Of a DNA stretch of 64,000 bases, positions 1-12,152 are shown piece after piece. Below the pieces are notes generated by a model. That model worked only from the letters and a program-made list of their open reading frames with translations, made no database searches and was not told where the DNA came from. Numbering within the stretch: position 1 is the first letter of the stretch; each line of letters begins with the position of its first letter. Source of the stretch: Lingula anatina (taxonomy: Eukaryota; Brachiopoda; Lingulata; Lingulida; Lingulidae); the NCBI RefSeq assembly GCF_001039355.2, contig NW_019775590.1, positions 86,866-150,865 on the forward strand. The letters run 5' to 3'. The position numbers were made by a program, and so were the translations under genes.

Positions 1-82
1 AGGCTCAGTGCAACAGCGTCGTTAGTGATCCTACAGTTGTATAAGGTGTGAAATGTAAATAAACTACGGTACAGGTACAAAC

Positions 83-1849
83 CCGAGTTCAATGTTGTCT
101 TGTGCTCTGCCAATTTGACATTTTGGAAGTCGGTCAGTTTCTTTATGAGTCGTTTCACCGAGAGGGATGAGGAGATAGGAAAATGCTTCAAGACGGGGAT
201 GACGTCAGAGGGAATGACACTTCCAAATACCGTTTCCATGGTTTTGTCCACGGTGCTCTTCAGCCAAACGAACTCCGGTTCGTCAATTTTATAGCTAAAA
301 GGATTAGATCAAACTGTATGCATTATATGTATGCTTAATATGTATATTGATCGCTATAGTCTTCGGGCAAATATGCCCTCATTGGTTTCTATGCCCTATT
401 CAGACCATGTTTAATCAAGGTGTAGTGATGGAAAGGTTTGAAAGTGATTTCCATTTTTTAAATATAAATCAACCTTTGTTGCTGTACTAACCCATTAATT
501 TATTCTATTTTTTTTATTTGATTTTTTTTTCAAAAAAAAATGTTGAAATATATATTTGTATATTTGGGAATAATAAAAAAATAAAAGATTTATAATTATA
601 TTTGCCACATGATCCTCAACAAGTACTGATAGACTGAAGGTCATATTCAGAATGGGTAAAAAAAGAAAAAGATGTAGAAAATAATGAAAGTACCATAAAA
701 CAACTTATTATTGCCAAGTGATTACAGTAATTAGGGTTTGTAATTTTCTCCGTTATATCTAAATGAAAATTCTCCAATAATCATTCATCAGGTGTGTTTC
801 TTGTATGTTATCAAAACGAAATAAAATTTTATCTTAATTTACCCATTCATCTACAACAAATATTTTAATTCTTCTTTGGATCAATAACTGATTTATTAAT
901 ATGATTCAAAGGCCGATAATCAATTATTGTTTACATGATAATATTGAATGAATATAATGAGTAAAAAAGGGATCTGCATGTAAGCCGAAGTCATGATTTT
1001 TGCTATAGCAAAAGTTATTTCATATTCCTTCGATTGGGGAGTGAAGTTCCGTTTATATTCATATTTTCATTGTTAAAACAAGAAATCACTGGACTCTCCT
1101 GCAGAACAGTATTCCCAAATTTTATGGCACCCACCTTTTTCCGTAAGCCATTCTACAGACGATGTTGAAGATAAGTAACTGAAAGTGAGGATCTATGTCA
1201 AAAGGCTCAGTCTCCCTTTCAATCAAGGTGGCAACTTCATCAAAAGCAGACCTAGCAAATGTTTCCAATTTATCATTCGCTAAGTAGGCCCTGTATGATA
1301 AAATAATAATGCAATGCAATATCATCATGTTGTATTATTTCTGTACGGGTACATTAATTATAAAGACCATCTTAAATATGATAAAAATGCGGGCATCAAA
1401 ATTTCAACATGGCGCCGGTCTTATGAGCACTCTTTCCGCTGAGAATATGCATCATATTTTGCTTTGTATTCATAAATTTAGGACATTTTGACATTGCACA
1501 CGTAAAAATCACGAGGGAAGAGTTCACAGAGCTGTGATCCTGAATCGGCGGTTAAACAGCGACGACATGAAAGCGTCCCTCGTGTCCCTACCCTAATGTG
1601 AAGCAGCAAAACGGACTGGTATGTTTGTGTCCCAGATTTAAGAGTCATTTTCGGCTAAGAATTAAAGTTTAAATGTTTGAAAACAAAACAAAATTGTTCG
1701 TTATAATAAGATAACTCCACCCCCTTTCATTTGAAAGCAACCCCAACGTACACATTCCAACACATAGGAATATTTTGACAGACTTTCAAAACTGATAAGC
1801 AGTTGTTGCTATATATAAAATTATATTAAATTTTTATCTTAATTTACCC

Positions 1850-1904
<55 letters not shown>

Positions 1905-3848
1905 TAACCTAAGCACATATATATATAATAAAAAAGAAAGTATTAGAATTAATACTATATTCCATGAAATAACATTTTGTGGGGCCTGTTATCATTTTAA
2001 CTGATGCAAATTTGAAAAATTGATAAAGAAGGAAAAAAAACTTGGCACACAGGATGACTAAACTTTGAATGGAACGATGCACTAATGGAGTTTGTTTTCA
2101 GTCAATGGTGCAAATATTTTCGTGTTTGCAAGTTTATTGGTAAAATACAGACTTGACATTTAATATGGAATATTTTTCCAAATCATTTTTCATCAGTTTT
2201 GTCCTATTTTGCTGACTGATAAATGAAAACAAGGATTAAAATCGTGTTTTAATAACTTTGAATTATCTTTTTGATGTCATTTTGAAATCAGTTCTGGAAT
2301 TAGCCAGAGAAGCAAACAAAAGCACATTGGCTTTTCTATGTCATACGAGAACCATTAACAGAGATATTTTGGATCTCCATATTTCCAAATTATTGTCTGT
2401 AAATAGTATTTTGGATAAGTTTAGTGGAAATAAGGTTCTTAGCCAATGCCTAATAAAGTCATGTTCCACGGTAAAGTCAACATGACAATGGAAAATTTCT
2501 GGAAATCACGCTATAAACAATAAAAAGAACATAATTACACGCGTGATCAGTACGGAGGATTAGAGTATAAATACGGGTAAAATTGTAAGAAACGTGATTG
2601 GTGAATAAATAATTGGAGACTCCAGAACGTCGTTGTTGTTACAATAGTTCATTTAGAAATGGAATAAGTTAATATAAGCGGGTTAAAATCTATTAGGAAC
2701 ATTATTCAACAGTGATTTGTGAAACCAATAATTCGATCAAATTACCTGAATGCCTTTAGAGCCATCTGTCTCTGTAGTCTCCACACTGGACCATAGTCAC
2801 TGAAAATTATATCTTTGTTTCCTCCGCTGAACACTTTGACTGTCAAAAAGTATGATAACAACCATATGATTAAATTTACAAAAATGTATTAGAAACACCC
2901 CCCTGCTCTCAATATTGCAAGATCCCCCCACTTGTAATTTTGCATGGATATTAAGCCGCATTTTTGAATACCTCTAAATGACCAGTATTGTCTCATCTCC
3001 TATCAACATGATATCTCAACTTGTGCTTATTTAACTGATACCTACATTTCCAAGTTATATTTTCCCTCCCTGCAAATATTTCCTTCTTCTCAACAAAAGC
3101 CTCTTGTATTATATCCGCAGATTTCAGGACAACGACGCTGTGCCAAAAACCTGTAACCGTCAACCGTATGTATATACTGCATACTGTTTATCGTGCTGAT
3201 GTGCAAAAGAGCAAGCTTTTATGAACGAACTAACGAGGCATACATGTACCATCCTCATATTTTTATTTAAGTTTTGTGTAAAAAGAAACACCTTCCGGAA
3301 AAGCTCACCTGAGCCGATTAAAGAATAAGCATCGAGTTTTGCCTAACTGCTTTTAAGCATTAAATTTATTTTATTAAGTTAAAATCCTTGATGATACTAC
3401 TGCGGAAAAGAGAATTACAAGCGTTTACCTAAATCAACGGTGAACAAGTCACTAAATGAATTTCCGAGTTTTGTAAATACGGAGTACAGTCGGCCATCTT
3501 TCCTAAATTCTGCAATAATTAATTAATAAGTAAATATTATATAAAATGATATTTAAATGTGATATATAAACAAAGTTATAAGTTACAACCAAATTGATTT
3601 CCTGTTTTCTAAAAACTGTTGAAAATGTACCAAAATCAATTTTTTGAAAATCATTTACATAGAGTTGCTGTCAAAACGTTTTCAAAGAAGCTCTGACCAA
3701 AGTAACTCCCAAGTATCGGCAGCTGTGGCGGTCCTGGCGGCAGTTTGAACTTCTTCCTCTGTAGATATGTCATCACCAACAGGAATACCGCCATCCCGAC
3801 CAAGATGGTCTTCACGGTTAGTAAACTCAACAAACTCAAGACGAACAT
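83..3848 (-). CDS. Cytochrome P450, CYP17/CYP1/CYP2-like (N-terminal half, exons 1-6)
   Basis: Probable microsomal mono-oxygenase using heme and NADPH-P450 reductase at the ER membrane. Exons on the minus strand: 3848-3698, an exon ending near 3428 and starting near 3511, 3150-3046, 2839-2746, 1290-1135 and 294-83. All have GT/AG borders and compatible phases. Exon 1 encodes a hydrophobic anchor and the proline hinge LPPGPPQLPILG. Exon 3 has the FAGR motif before helix C. Exon 4 has FSDYGPVWRLQRQ, the helix C W-R signature that binds a heme propionate. Exons 5-6 match helices D-G (NIVCRMAYGK, then EFVWLKSTVDKTMETVFGS). The donor G|GTCAGA at 3697 was chosen for exon 1; the weaker alternative near 3658 would create a stop at the junction. 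The I-helix, ExxR and heme Cys exons lie off the left edge, so catalytic competence cannot be judged. Family membership is sure; the subfamily is inferred from the helix C motif. Confidence 0.87.
1852..1901. repeat. (TA)n microsatellite in P450 intron 4
   Basis: About 25 TA dinucleotides inside the intron between the exon ending at 2746 and the exon starting at 1290. No other function is visible. Confidence 0.95.
2397..2643 (+). repeat. Dispersed repeat copy 1 (inverted partner at 13783-14030)
   Basis: About 245 bp in a P450 intron matches, as reverse complement, a stretch in intron 3 of SDR gene C. Shared landmarks include an ACACGCGTGAT core and GGAGACTCCAGAAC at one end. Identity is clear but diverged, with small indels. 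No terminal repeats or coding capacity were found, so the element class is unknown. Confidence 0.7.
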
Positions 3849-4814
3849 CGTTCCTGAAATATTTATTTTGATTCATCGGATGATTTTAAAGATTATATTT
3901 ATAATGATGAATAATATAATGTTCATAATGAAAAAAAAAAAAAAAAAAAAAAAAAAAAACAGAAATCAACTCCATATTCTACGTTTTTTAATACCATATG
4001 TTAGTCTCACCTAATGTTAATATCTTAGTCTCTGTTCAAGTTTACTTGTTCACACGTTTGTCATTGTTGGAAATATATATTCTTCAACATTTAAATTCAT
4101 TCAAAGTTTGAGATATTTTATTCATTTATACAAACCCTATTCTACCCTCCTTACTTGCCGTTCCTTCCAGGATACGTCTCTCTTTTACAGCTTTCAAACA
4201 CCTGTTTGCAGCGTCCCCCTAACTGCACTCCAGTATCATTCAACCCAGTTCTGGGGCTTGGCCTCCAGTCATTTAGATAACCTACACGTCAATACACACA
4301 AAGTTCGTCTGTGACAAGTGTCATTAAATGGGGTGATTACACTGTACTTATCCAAGGCATTACTTTTCAGCATGCGTGCACTAGTTGAATCAATATATGG
4401 ACCACTGCAGCAACGTTCAACGGTGGGATTTTTCAGATTGTCAAGTCAGGATCTTTGGCTTTAAGATAGTCAGAAAAGCTACAAGTTTATCAATACAAAG
4501 TTTGTTTGCGGCATTTTCGTGTCATTATATGGGCTGCTTCCTCATCCAAGAAATGGCCTTCGAGTATGCAAGCACTTGTTGGTTGGAAAAGTGGCCACGT
4601 ATTATGACATTTTCAGATTGTCTGTGTTTTTTATATGCTTACAGCTCCGAAGCTATATTTATCTATGCGTTTTTTTATAGTTATGATAGTTTAAATAATA
4701 TTTAATTATCACTATTATCATTTATTGATATTATCTCACAGCGTATAAAACACAGGGAAAACAAAAATGACCATACAGAAGTGTCCTATGAAAAACAGCA
4801 ACAACAACCAAAAA

Positions 4815-4845
<31 letters not shown>

Positions 4846-5344
4846 AAATAAATAAAATAAAATAAAATAAAAAATAACACTTACACGCTTGTCATATAAA
4901 ACTCTGATGACCTGAAATTGACGGAATGCTTTAAGGGAGATCATTGAGTTAGGATATTTTTATACTCTTAGATAAGACGAACATAAACATGCTAAACATT
5001 GGGATTTGCTAATTTCAGTAGATGACGGTACAGCGGTATTTTTTGTGTTGAGATGTGTGCTTTTGATTTCAAAAAGAATGAATCTTTTACATTGAAGTAA
5101 TTGGAAGAAATCATTTTGCCAAATGTTTATGTAAAAATGTAAAAATGGTCAATGTTTTACTTTGAATAACTATTACCAAAGCAAACCAGTACCCATGCTG
5201 CAAATGCCATATCCTTGTTCTATTTCAACGCAAACTGAAACACACACGTACTCCATCCGTTTGCCAAATTTGTTAACTCGGGTGCGATTAGTTTGTATCG
5301 CTGCAAATAATAGCCTCGAAACTAATGGTGATTTCGCTGATTTC

Positions 5345-5518
5345 GCAATTCTAAAATATATATAATATTTAGGATAATGAAATACGTTTTCAAGAAGATT
5401 AAATAATTTTTTTGTGTCCATAAAAATAATCAGTGGGCAATATACAGCTTGCTGCATACAACTGCGCTATCCTTTGTTGAAGGGCTCTTTGAATATCTTT
5501 ATTCCAGAAAACAGCCGC
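5345..5518 (+). pseudogene. Duplicated fragment of SDR gene A intron 1 plus exon 2 start
   Basis: This stretch is a near-identical copy of 6848-7020, which is the end of intron 1 of SDR gene A. The match runs through the splice acceptor (TTATTCCAG) and the first bases of exon 2 (AAAACAGCCGC), then stops abruptly. It sits about 1 kb upstream of the gene's own first exon. It has no open reading frame and is best read as a truncated duplication. Confidence 0.75.
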
Positions 5519-6170
5519 GATTTGTGAGGCTTTCGAGATATGGGGTAACGAGGAATCGCCATCCTTGCGCCCGCTCGCCATAAGCGAAGCTTTCGAGATA
5601 CGGGGCCCAGGTTGGCCGTAAGCTAACGGCATAAATCTTTCGGCTTGTGTTTGATAATTTTCATTTATGATCCATCCAAGCTAATAAGCATTTTTGCTCA
5701 ACATGTTTGTCCCTTTGTTAGTACGCATGAACAGGCTTCCTTTTCTGCTGAAGTGGGCCCTCTTGTTCAAGATGTTTTGTAGTTTTATGGTCATGTTTCA
5801 CCTGGATCTATAACTGTATCTTTGGCACGTCTCGATCACCAAAGAAAGGATGTGACGGCTGATGGTCAATAGCAAAATTCGATATTCAAAATTTTATTAA
5901 AACGGTACTCTGGCTAAATATAAGTAGGATACTGTAATTAAGGTCTTCTTAAAAATATTGTCACAGCAAGCACATCCACATCAGGGACACGTACCATATT
6001 TGAAATATCTGTTCTATTTTTAAATATCACTGTTCTGTAGAAGCCTTTACGCTTTTTAACCAACGTGAAATGCTACAGGTGTTGACCCAGATACATGTAT
6101 CATATGAGGAATGGTAAATACGCTGCAGCAAAGACTCCAGTGCACCGGAAGTGGCAATCTACACAGTTTG

Positions 6171-6350
6171 AAGGTATTTTGGTGGCCCATGGTCATTACG
6201 ATATGATATTCTATTTCAATAATTTCACTCCCTGTTTGTTGACGATACTAAGAACGAAATGTAGAGGTATTTTGGTGGTCCTTGGTCATCAGATGTGATA
6301 TTCTATTTCAGTTTTTACGCCCCCTGTTTACGATACTAAGAATGAAATGT
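6171..6350 (+). repeat. Two-unit direct repeat, about 90 bp per unit
   Basis: Each unit begins AGGTATTTTGGTGG, contains TGATATTCTATTTCA and ends with a GATACTAAGAA/TGAAATGT segment. The units differ by scattered substitutions and a short deletion. It lies 200-400 bp upstream of SDR gene A. Confidence 0.8.
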
Positions 6351-6411
6351 TGAACCAATAAGTTCTCTTATGTGTGCATATGTGTGTTAGATGTAGGTGT
6401 TTGTCAGGTCT

Positions 6412-6413
<2 letters not shown>

Positions 6414-6443
<30 letters not shown>
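6414..6443. repeat. (TC)n microsatellite upstream of SDR gene A
   Basis: About 15 CT dinucleotides, followed within 30 bp by a doubled TAATACGCG. It could be part of a promoter, but nothing in the sequence shows that. Confidence 0.9.
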
Positions 6444-6447
<4 letters not shown>

Positions 6448-6569
6448 GTGTGTAATACGCGTAATACGCGTTGTGACCACCTCCTACTCCCTGTCACCCT
6501 CTCGTTTCGTTCCTGGGGGTTGTTGGGTATTTGGATTAAAGTGATTGCAGTACGATGTATGTTTTAGAT

Positions 6570-6726
6570 ATGGATCGCTGGACAGGTCGCGTTGCCTTGG
6601 TAACAGGAGCATCGAAAGGCATAGGAGCAGCCATTGCTCGTGCTCTGGTTAAGGATGGCATGGTGGTGGTTGGCTGTGCCAGACACGTCGAAGATATGCA
6701 AGTATGGTTCAATTTGATATTTCCTT

Positions 6727-6805
<79 letters not shown>

Positions 6806-8368
6806 ACATCAGTAAACGTTGAATGTAATGTTATAAAGTGTCACTGTGCAATTCTAAAATATATATAATATTTAGGACAATGAAATACGTTTTCAAGAAG
6901 ATTAAATAAATGTTTCGTGTCCATAAAAATAATCAGTGGGCAATATGCAGCTTGCTGCATACCACTGCGTATCCTTTGTTGAAGGGTTCTTTGAATACCT
7001 TTATTCCAGAAAACAGCCGCAGATCTACAAGATGAAAAGGGTCGTTTGATTCCCATGATGTGCGACCTCACTAAAACGGAAGAGATCGAGTCCATGTTTC
7101 AAAAAATCAAGGAACAGTTGGGTGGTGTCGATGTTTGTGTTAATAACGCTGGTGTTGACCTGTGTCAGGATTGCAAGACAGGGTCTTTATCTGATACCAA
7201 GACAATGTATGATGTAAGACAACTCTTATATATTCTTGCTTTAAGATTCTCTTACCCCTTTATCTTTAAGCACTAGAACTAGGGTCAAAATGGCGTTCGT
7301 AATGCTGAAAAATATTTTTCGCAGCAAAACAGAACTTTTCATGATATATTCTGAATCTATATCCCGGGGAAATGTTTTTTTTTCCGGCTTACGTCTGTTC
7401 CTTAATTTTGAACATCAAGTGTTTATTTAGGAATATGGGATTTAAGTTCTGTTGAGTATTCAAAATTTCTTGTTTAAAATGTGTTTGTTCTATTTCTCAA
7501 TTACAATTACTGCATCCACACAATCCTTGTATTTCTTCGCAAGCGGTGTATTACCAGAGCGTCAAGGGTACATATAATAGCTTATGTGTATATGCTAAGT
7601 GGGGAAATATGTGCCAAATACATGTATCGAACTGAGGGGCAAGCCGTGCTCTGCATGATCAAAGCTTTTCTTATCTGTTTAGTTGATAATTAAAAAACAA
7701 TACAATAATGCAATGGGCAGCAAGTACGGAAAATGATCAGCAACTCTAGAAAAATGATCGCGACTAGTCGATTTATTTCCTGATATACTTTAAACCAGGG
7801 GCGGCCTCTCAGATAAAGCTAAAGCGTTCTTTTTTCAGTTGAATGTATTCGCTGCCATAACCGTTTCCCAGCTGACCATTAAGTCCATACAAGAAAGGGA
7901 GAGAGATGACGGGCACATTATCAACATCGGCAGGTAATGCATTGGTTTCAGACAGAATATACTTGTATCTTTACCATGTTTCCCAAGTAAGCTGACTATT
8001 AGCTATTGAAAAATTAAATAAATTACATCGAGTTGTTACATCTGGCTTGGAAAACGCATTTGGCATACTCATATAATGTCGAGAATGGGCCCAAATTCGT
8101 TCTCCAAACGGTTAAAACTCCCATAACATTGTGTGGTTGCCGGCAAAAGTAGCTACTCGATGCCATTTCACAGTGTTGAAATGGTCCTGGGAAATTATCA
8201 TCTTTTCTGACAAGTATACCCTACTTAATTACAGTGTATGTGAAAGCACGGTCCACGTGGACTTGCCATGTCACATGTATACCCCAACAAAGTTTGCACT
8301 GAAGGCTTTCACAGAGGGTCTGAGACACGAGCTGAGAAAAGAGAAAACGAAAATACGGACAACGGTAT

Positions 8369-8410
<42 letters not shown>

Positions 8411-9518
8411 TGCATTTAATATCTTAAGAAATTACAGCCCAGTCTTTTTTTCACTTTTAATTAAGACAAACATAAGTCAGATGAACCGAAAGAATAATGC
8501 ATTTTTTTACGGTATTGAGATCGCTTATGAATATTCCGCCTCTAGAAAAATCATATAGGTGGTCAGATATCTCATTTTAGAAGAATTTTTATAGCATTTT
8601 ATTAATGTAACCCAACATTGTTATCTTGCTGCTGAAATGTTATGCTCGACATTTAGGTTATTAGCCCTGCATTGGTGGACACTCCGCAATCTAGAGAAGA
8701 CATGGATGACAGCTTCTTCTGTCCGGAAACTGTAAGCTACAGTCAAATGTTTTAGGCTTATAATCTCTCAGTTTTGTGGCAAACTTCTTCTATCATTCCT
8801 TCCGTTTGCTTTTTGCATATAACAGAAATTATGAATGGAATAAGGATTCTGACAAAGTTTTTGGTAACGTTTTGGTCTTAATGGATTTAAAGTGTATAGG
8901 GCATTGGAATTTAAGTGAAAATACAGAGGGGTTGGTATGTAAAAAGGCCTTTTTGTCACATTTAATAAATCACCTAGCACTTCCAGCTGAATGAAAGACA
9001 CTTTAAATGTTGTTAATACGCCACTGTCTTATAGAAACTATTTTGGTTTACGTTTTCGTCATTCAGCTAATTTTTCTCCATAATAATTTTTTCAATGTAA
9101 TGTCATTTCACAATAGTGTCTTCAACCGGACGATGTCGCTGCCGCTGTGACCTTTGCCCTCAGTGCCCCGCCATGTGTTAACGTGAGAATAATTTTCACT
9201 TTTGTGGTTACAATTAGATTCAGACAAGATACCCACTTCTTTAAATGAATAGTAAACGTGATAGGGCTTTTGACTATTTTCATGAATCTTCACATTTGCG
9301 TGTTAGGTATTCTGAATACAAGTCCCAGGGGACTTAAACTTCTTTATAATTGAATGTTGAAATAACTATTTGCTGTCTCAAAGATGGAATCTGTTGTTGC
9401 TTTCTCCCATATGTCCATGCGTTAGAAGCTTCAATGAAGCAATCATTTATTACATTGTAACAACTTTCTTTTCCAGGTCCGCCATATTTGCCTACACGCC
9501 ATACACGACCCATATTAA
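6570..9518 (+). CDS. DHRS11-like short-chain dehydrogenase/reductase, copy A
   Basis: Likely NADP(H)-dependent oxidoreductase of the classical SDR family, closest to DHRS11 (ketosteroid/retinal-type carbonyl reductase). Seven exons: 6570-6701, 7010-7213, 7839-7933, 8235-8364, 8657-8731, 9117-9182, 9477-9518; total 247 residues, normal for the family. The cofactor motif is TGASKGIG (about residues 12-19), followed by an R after GCA that fits NADP preference. NNAG lies near residue 93, the helix-4 Asn in the exon 3 LNVF segment, and the catalytic YTPTK (Y-x3-K) in exon 4. The usual PG after the TTxxS segment is replaced by SPALVDTP. The start is the ATG of MDRW, directly after an AG that could be a splice acceptor, so a 5' UTR exon is possible. 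Intron 1 carries a long (TA)n tract and intron 4 begins with (GA)n. It is the most diverged of the three intact copies. Confidence 0.9.
6729..6802. repeat. (TA)n microsatellite in SDR-A intron 1
   Basis: About 37 TA dinucleotides beginning 28 bp after the exon 1 donor. It is absent from the matching introns of copies C and D, where D has (AAT)n instead. Confidence 0.95.
8370..8410. repeat. (GA)n tract at the exon 4 donor of SDR-A
   Basis: A GA-repeat begins within about five bases of the GT at 8365. The same arrangement is present in copies C (14669) and D (22177). Confidence 0.95.
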
Positions 9519-11246
9519 CTCAGGGCAACTGCCGCTGCCAGCTTGTCACTTCTTCGAAAAGCATGACTTATTGGATGGGGAAAACACCTTGTTCTTCATT
9601 TGTTATTCCTTTGCATTCTACACCAAACGATTTGTATATATTTTGTGTAGTGCGAGAGCTTTTAGCAGAGAAAATACCTTGTACGAGGCGAAAAAAGATA
9701 TTTCGTTGGTTCCTATTTTACCCCCGCCAAGGAGGTTATGTTTTCACCCCTGTCTGTCTGTCTGTTATCAACATAACTCAAAAAGTTATGAACCGATCTT
9801 GACGAAATCTCCAGGAACTGTCTGAAGTGGGCCAAGAAATAGATGATAAGTTTTTGGTGGTGATCCGGATCAATAACCAATCAATAATCAATAAGCAACT
9901 TGGAGTGCGGTAACACAAGGAACTATTGTGGATTTTTGCAAGAAATAAATATTGATTTTCACACGAAGGAGCAAAGCAAAAGACACTGTGGCCATGTATC
10001 ATTTCATGGAAGTTAAAACAATGCATTTGGAATTTAATGAAATGGGATATTTTAATAATTGACGGTTTAAGTGTTAACAGTACCTTTTTTTAGTTTATAT
10101 CTATATAATGTTTCACCATTTCAATTTAAAGCAACATGTACCTTACAGTTAATATGGGTGTGATATCATAACAGTTTAAATGGAATAGTCATATATTATA
10201 TGTGATATTCCTTTCAATACTCAAAACAAATACATTTGTAAACTTCCGATAATTCGTAAAGAAGATAAATGGGAAAGTGTATGCATGCTAAAAATATGGA
10301 AAAAAAAAGAAAAAAAAATATATATATATATCAACCAAAATGACCTTTTCTTTGGATGACAACGATGAAACGATGAAATAAAACATTTAACAATTATTCC
10401 GATGCATTTTATCAGATTCATGTTGTTCTCACATGTGCCAGCTCTATTGAAATGTAGCTATCATTAGCCATAATTGACATTTCCCACAAAGGCAACGATC
10501 CTACAATTAACCACTTTGCTTCAAGGAAATAATTCACCAAAGTTGGTGGCCCTGTCCTCCAAGTACGTTTGGTTGTATTTTACGCATAGAGGGTCTACTA
10601 CGTACTGTAGAATAAAAAAATAACCTGGGGACATTTCAGACAAGACAATTGATCTAGTAGAATGAAACATTTTACCTGGGGAAATTTCATAGAAGAAAAG
10701 TGTCTAGACATGTTCAATTAAAGGACGTGATGAAATCTGTTTGACCTGAATTGTGGTGCAAAAGTATACATAATAATTTTAGACGCTGAGAGAGTCGATC
10801 TCCTGAGTATCATAAATCACCTTTGCCTGGGTAAATTTCAGACAAGCCAAGAGTCTAGTCATGCTCAATTTACAGAATGAAATGAAATCTGTTTGAACTC
10901 AACTGTGGTGTAAAAGTTAGAAAATATCCGTGGGAATCGACAATACATCGTCATGCCTCCATTTATGATAAGACTATAAAACACCACCTAGTTTTCGGTA
11001 ATGCACAATATATCCAGGTTTCCAAAAGGCAGTTAAATATGGCTTCTGTATATTGTATCCTATTAGTCTGATATCACCACACACCTTTGACAGGTGAGAT
11101 GTTAACTCACATATATACGCAAGTTATACCAATGATGAAATTGCTGTATACAAACCTGTTTTACGCATATATTTTACTAATCATGATTACAATAACCACA
11201 CTGCAACGAAATTATTGCCCCCATATACTCTGGGATTTCTTTAGAT
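9519..11246. other. Intergenic region SDR-A to SDR-B remnant
   Basis: No gene seen. It contains a dispersed repeat (about 9720-9890), an AATAAA at 9944-9949 that could end SDR-A but is 430 bp past its stop, and two diverged direct copies about 150 bp apart (10672-10765 and 10825-10920; both contain GAAATCTGTTTGA followed by a TGTGGTG box). Confidence 0.55.
9720..9890 (+). repeat. Dispersed repeat of a widespread animal type
   Basis: The run CCAAGGAGGTTATGTTTTCA, then (CTGT)n, then ATAACTCAAAAAGTTATGAA and GGTGGTGATCCGGATC, resembles a repeat I recall from many unrelated animal genomes. That recollection is unverified. No open frame of useful length spans it. Confidence 0.5.
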
Positions 11247-11372
11247 ATGGATCGCTGGGCAGGGCGCGTTACCTTGGTAACAGGAGCATCCAAAATTATC
11301 GCAGGAGCCATTGTACGTGCTCTGGTTAATAATGATGTTATTATGTTGTTATGCTTGGTCTATAAAGCCTGA
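11247..11372 (+). pseudogene. SDR-B: decayed first exon of a DHRS11-like gene
   Basis: The stretch reads MDRWAGRVTLVTGAS like the other copies, but the glycine motif is broken (KIIAG replaces KGIGE). After a run of substitutions (NNDVIMLLC) the frame ends at a TGA. The exon 1 donor after the MQ codons is gone, and no exons 2-7 follow before copy C begins. It keeps the TTTAG acceptor-like sequence before the ATG. The following 450 bp match the region upstream of SDR-D. Confidence 0.85.
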
Positions 11373-11820
11373 GGTGAATTCACTCGTAAGGCTACTGTTA
11401 CATTTGTATAAAGGTGGTTTCAGGTCACCTTGTAGTTGATATCGACCGGGTTAATATTAAGTATTAGAGGACACTGGAGACCATACCTCTGTTATACCAG
11501 CGTAATTCTGCCATTTACGTTTACTGAAAACGATACAAGGTAAGAGGATTGTAAAAAGGTAAGATTATTTTCTATTTTTTCCGCTTTATATCGACCGGCG
11601 TCCTCGTTTGTGGTACTTATCATGTTGACAGCAAGCGAAGCCCTGCTTATTTTGGGGCAAAACAAAGATGGTGGTTGATTCGGGTTGTGGTTGTCGAGAA
11701 AAAAAAAAGACTCTCGCCTGTTGTGAGACATAGGCCCTATTTGGACAAGCGAATGAATACTGTCTGACTACAGGATGGTACTGTGTTACAACTGATTTGT
11801 GTCTATACTTTGATTTCATG
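11373..11820 (+). promoter_or_regulatory. Upstream region of SDR-C, paralogous to that of SDR-D
   Basis: Two blocks match the region 5' of SDR-D: 11373-11540 with 18340-18515, and about 11580-11780 with about 19119-19280 plus the bases after the MITE there. The first block ends in a donor-like CAAG|GTAAGAGG (AACG|GTAAGAGG in D). Since the ATG exons of C and D start right after TTGTTTCAG, this block may hold a 5' UTR leader exon and the promoter. This is inference from conservation and splice signals only. Confidence 0.45.
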
Positions 11821-12152
11821 TACTATTTTAAATAGCCTATAGTTAAAAGAGGGTATATGGCACAGGCACATAGCCAGGGGGTTCCGGGGGTTTGAACGAA
11901 CCGCCCTTCTTGCCTTGAAAAGGTCCGCTCTGAGTCAAACATTCGCTCAGGGTTCTTTTCAGCGTTGGGGGGGGGGGGGGGGGTTCGCTGTTCAGCACAG
12001 TCTGACTCTTGTAAACTGAGGAAGCCTGTGTGTAAAATACTTGTTTATTACAAGCAATACGGAGAAAGCCCTTTCTCCGCAGCGGTAGATCACTTTTGCA
12101 CGTTTCACAGCTGTATGTCCCTAAGTGTTCTTAATATGAAGTTGTTTCAGAA

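Larger units (their letters stand above)
3849..6569. other. Intergenic region between P450 and SDR gene A (divergent)
   Basis: No convincing coding exon. It holds a 29-bp A run (3931-3959, just upstream of the P450 start), an (AAAT)n tract at about 4815-4875, a fragment duplicated from SDR gene A (5345-5518), a two-unit tandem repeat (6171-6350) and a (TC)n tract (6414-6443). The two flanking genes are transcribed away from each other, so both promoters should lie here; no TATA box stands out. Confidence 0.6.

Noticed and set aside
3651-3697. Longer P450 exon 1 using the donor near 3658
   Set aside because: Joining it to exon 2 creates a TAA codon and an over-long segment; the donor at 3697 gives a continuous frame and normal spacing.
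4385-4705. 106-codon plus-strand open frame
   Set aside because: No homology recognised, no splice or promoter context, AT-rich intergenic DNA.
9370-9825. 151-codon open frame after SDR-A
   Set aside because: It overlaps the last SDR-A exon in another frame and runs into a dispersed repeat; no splice or family support.
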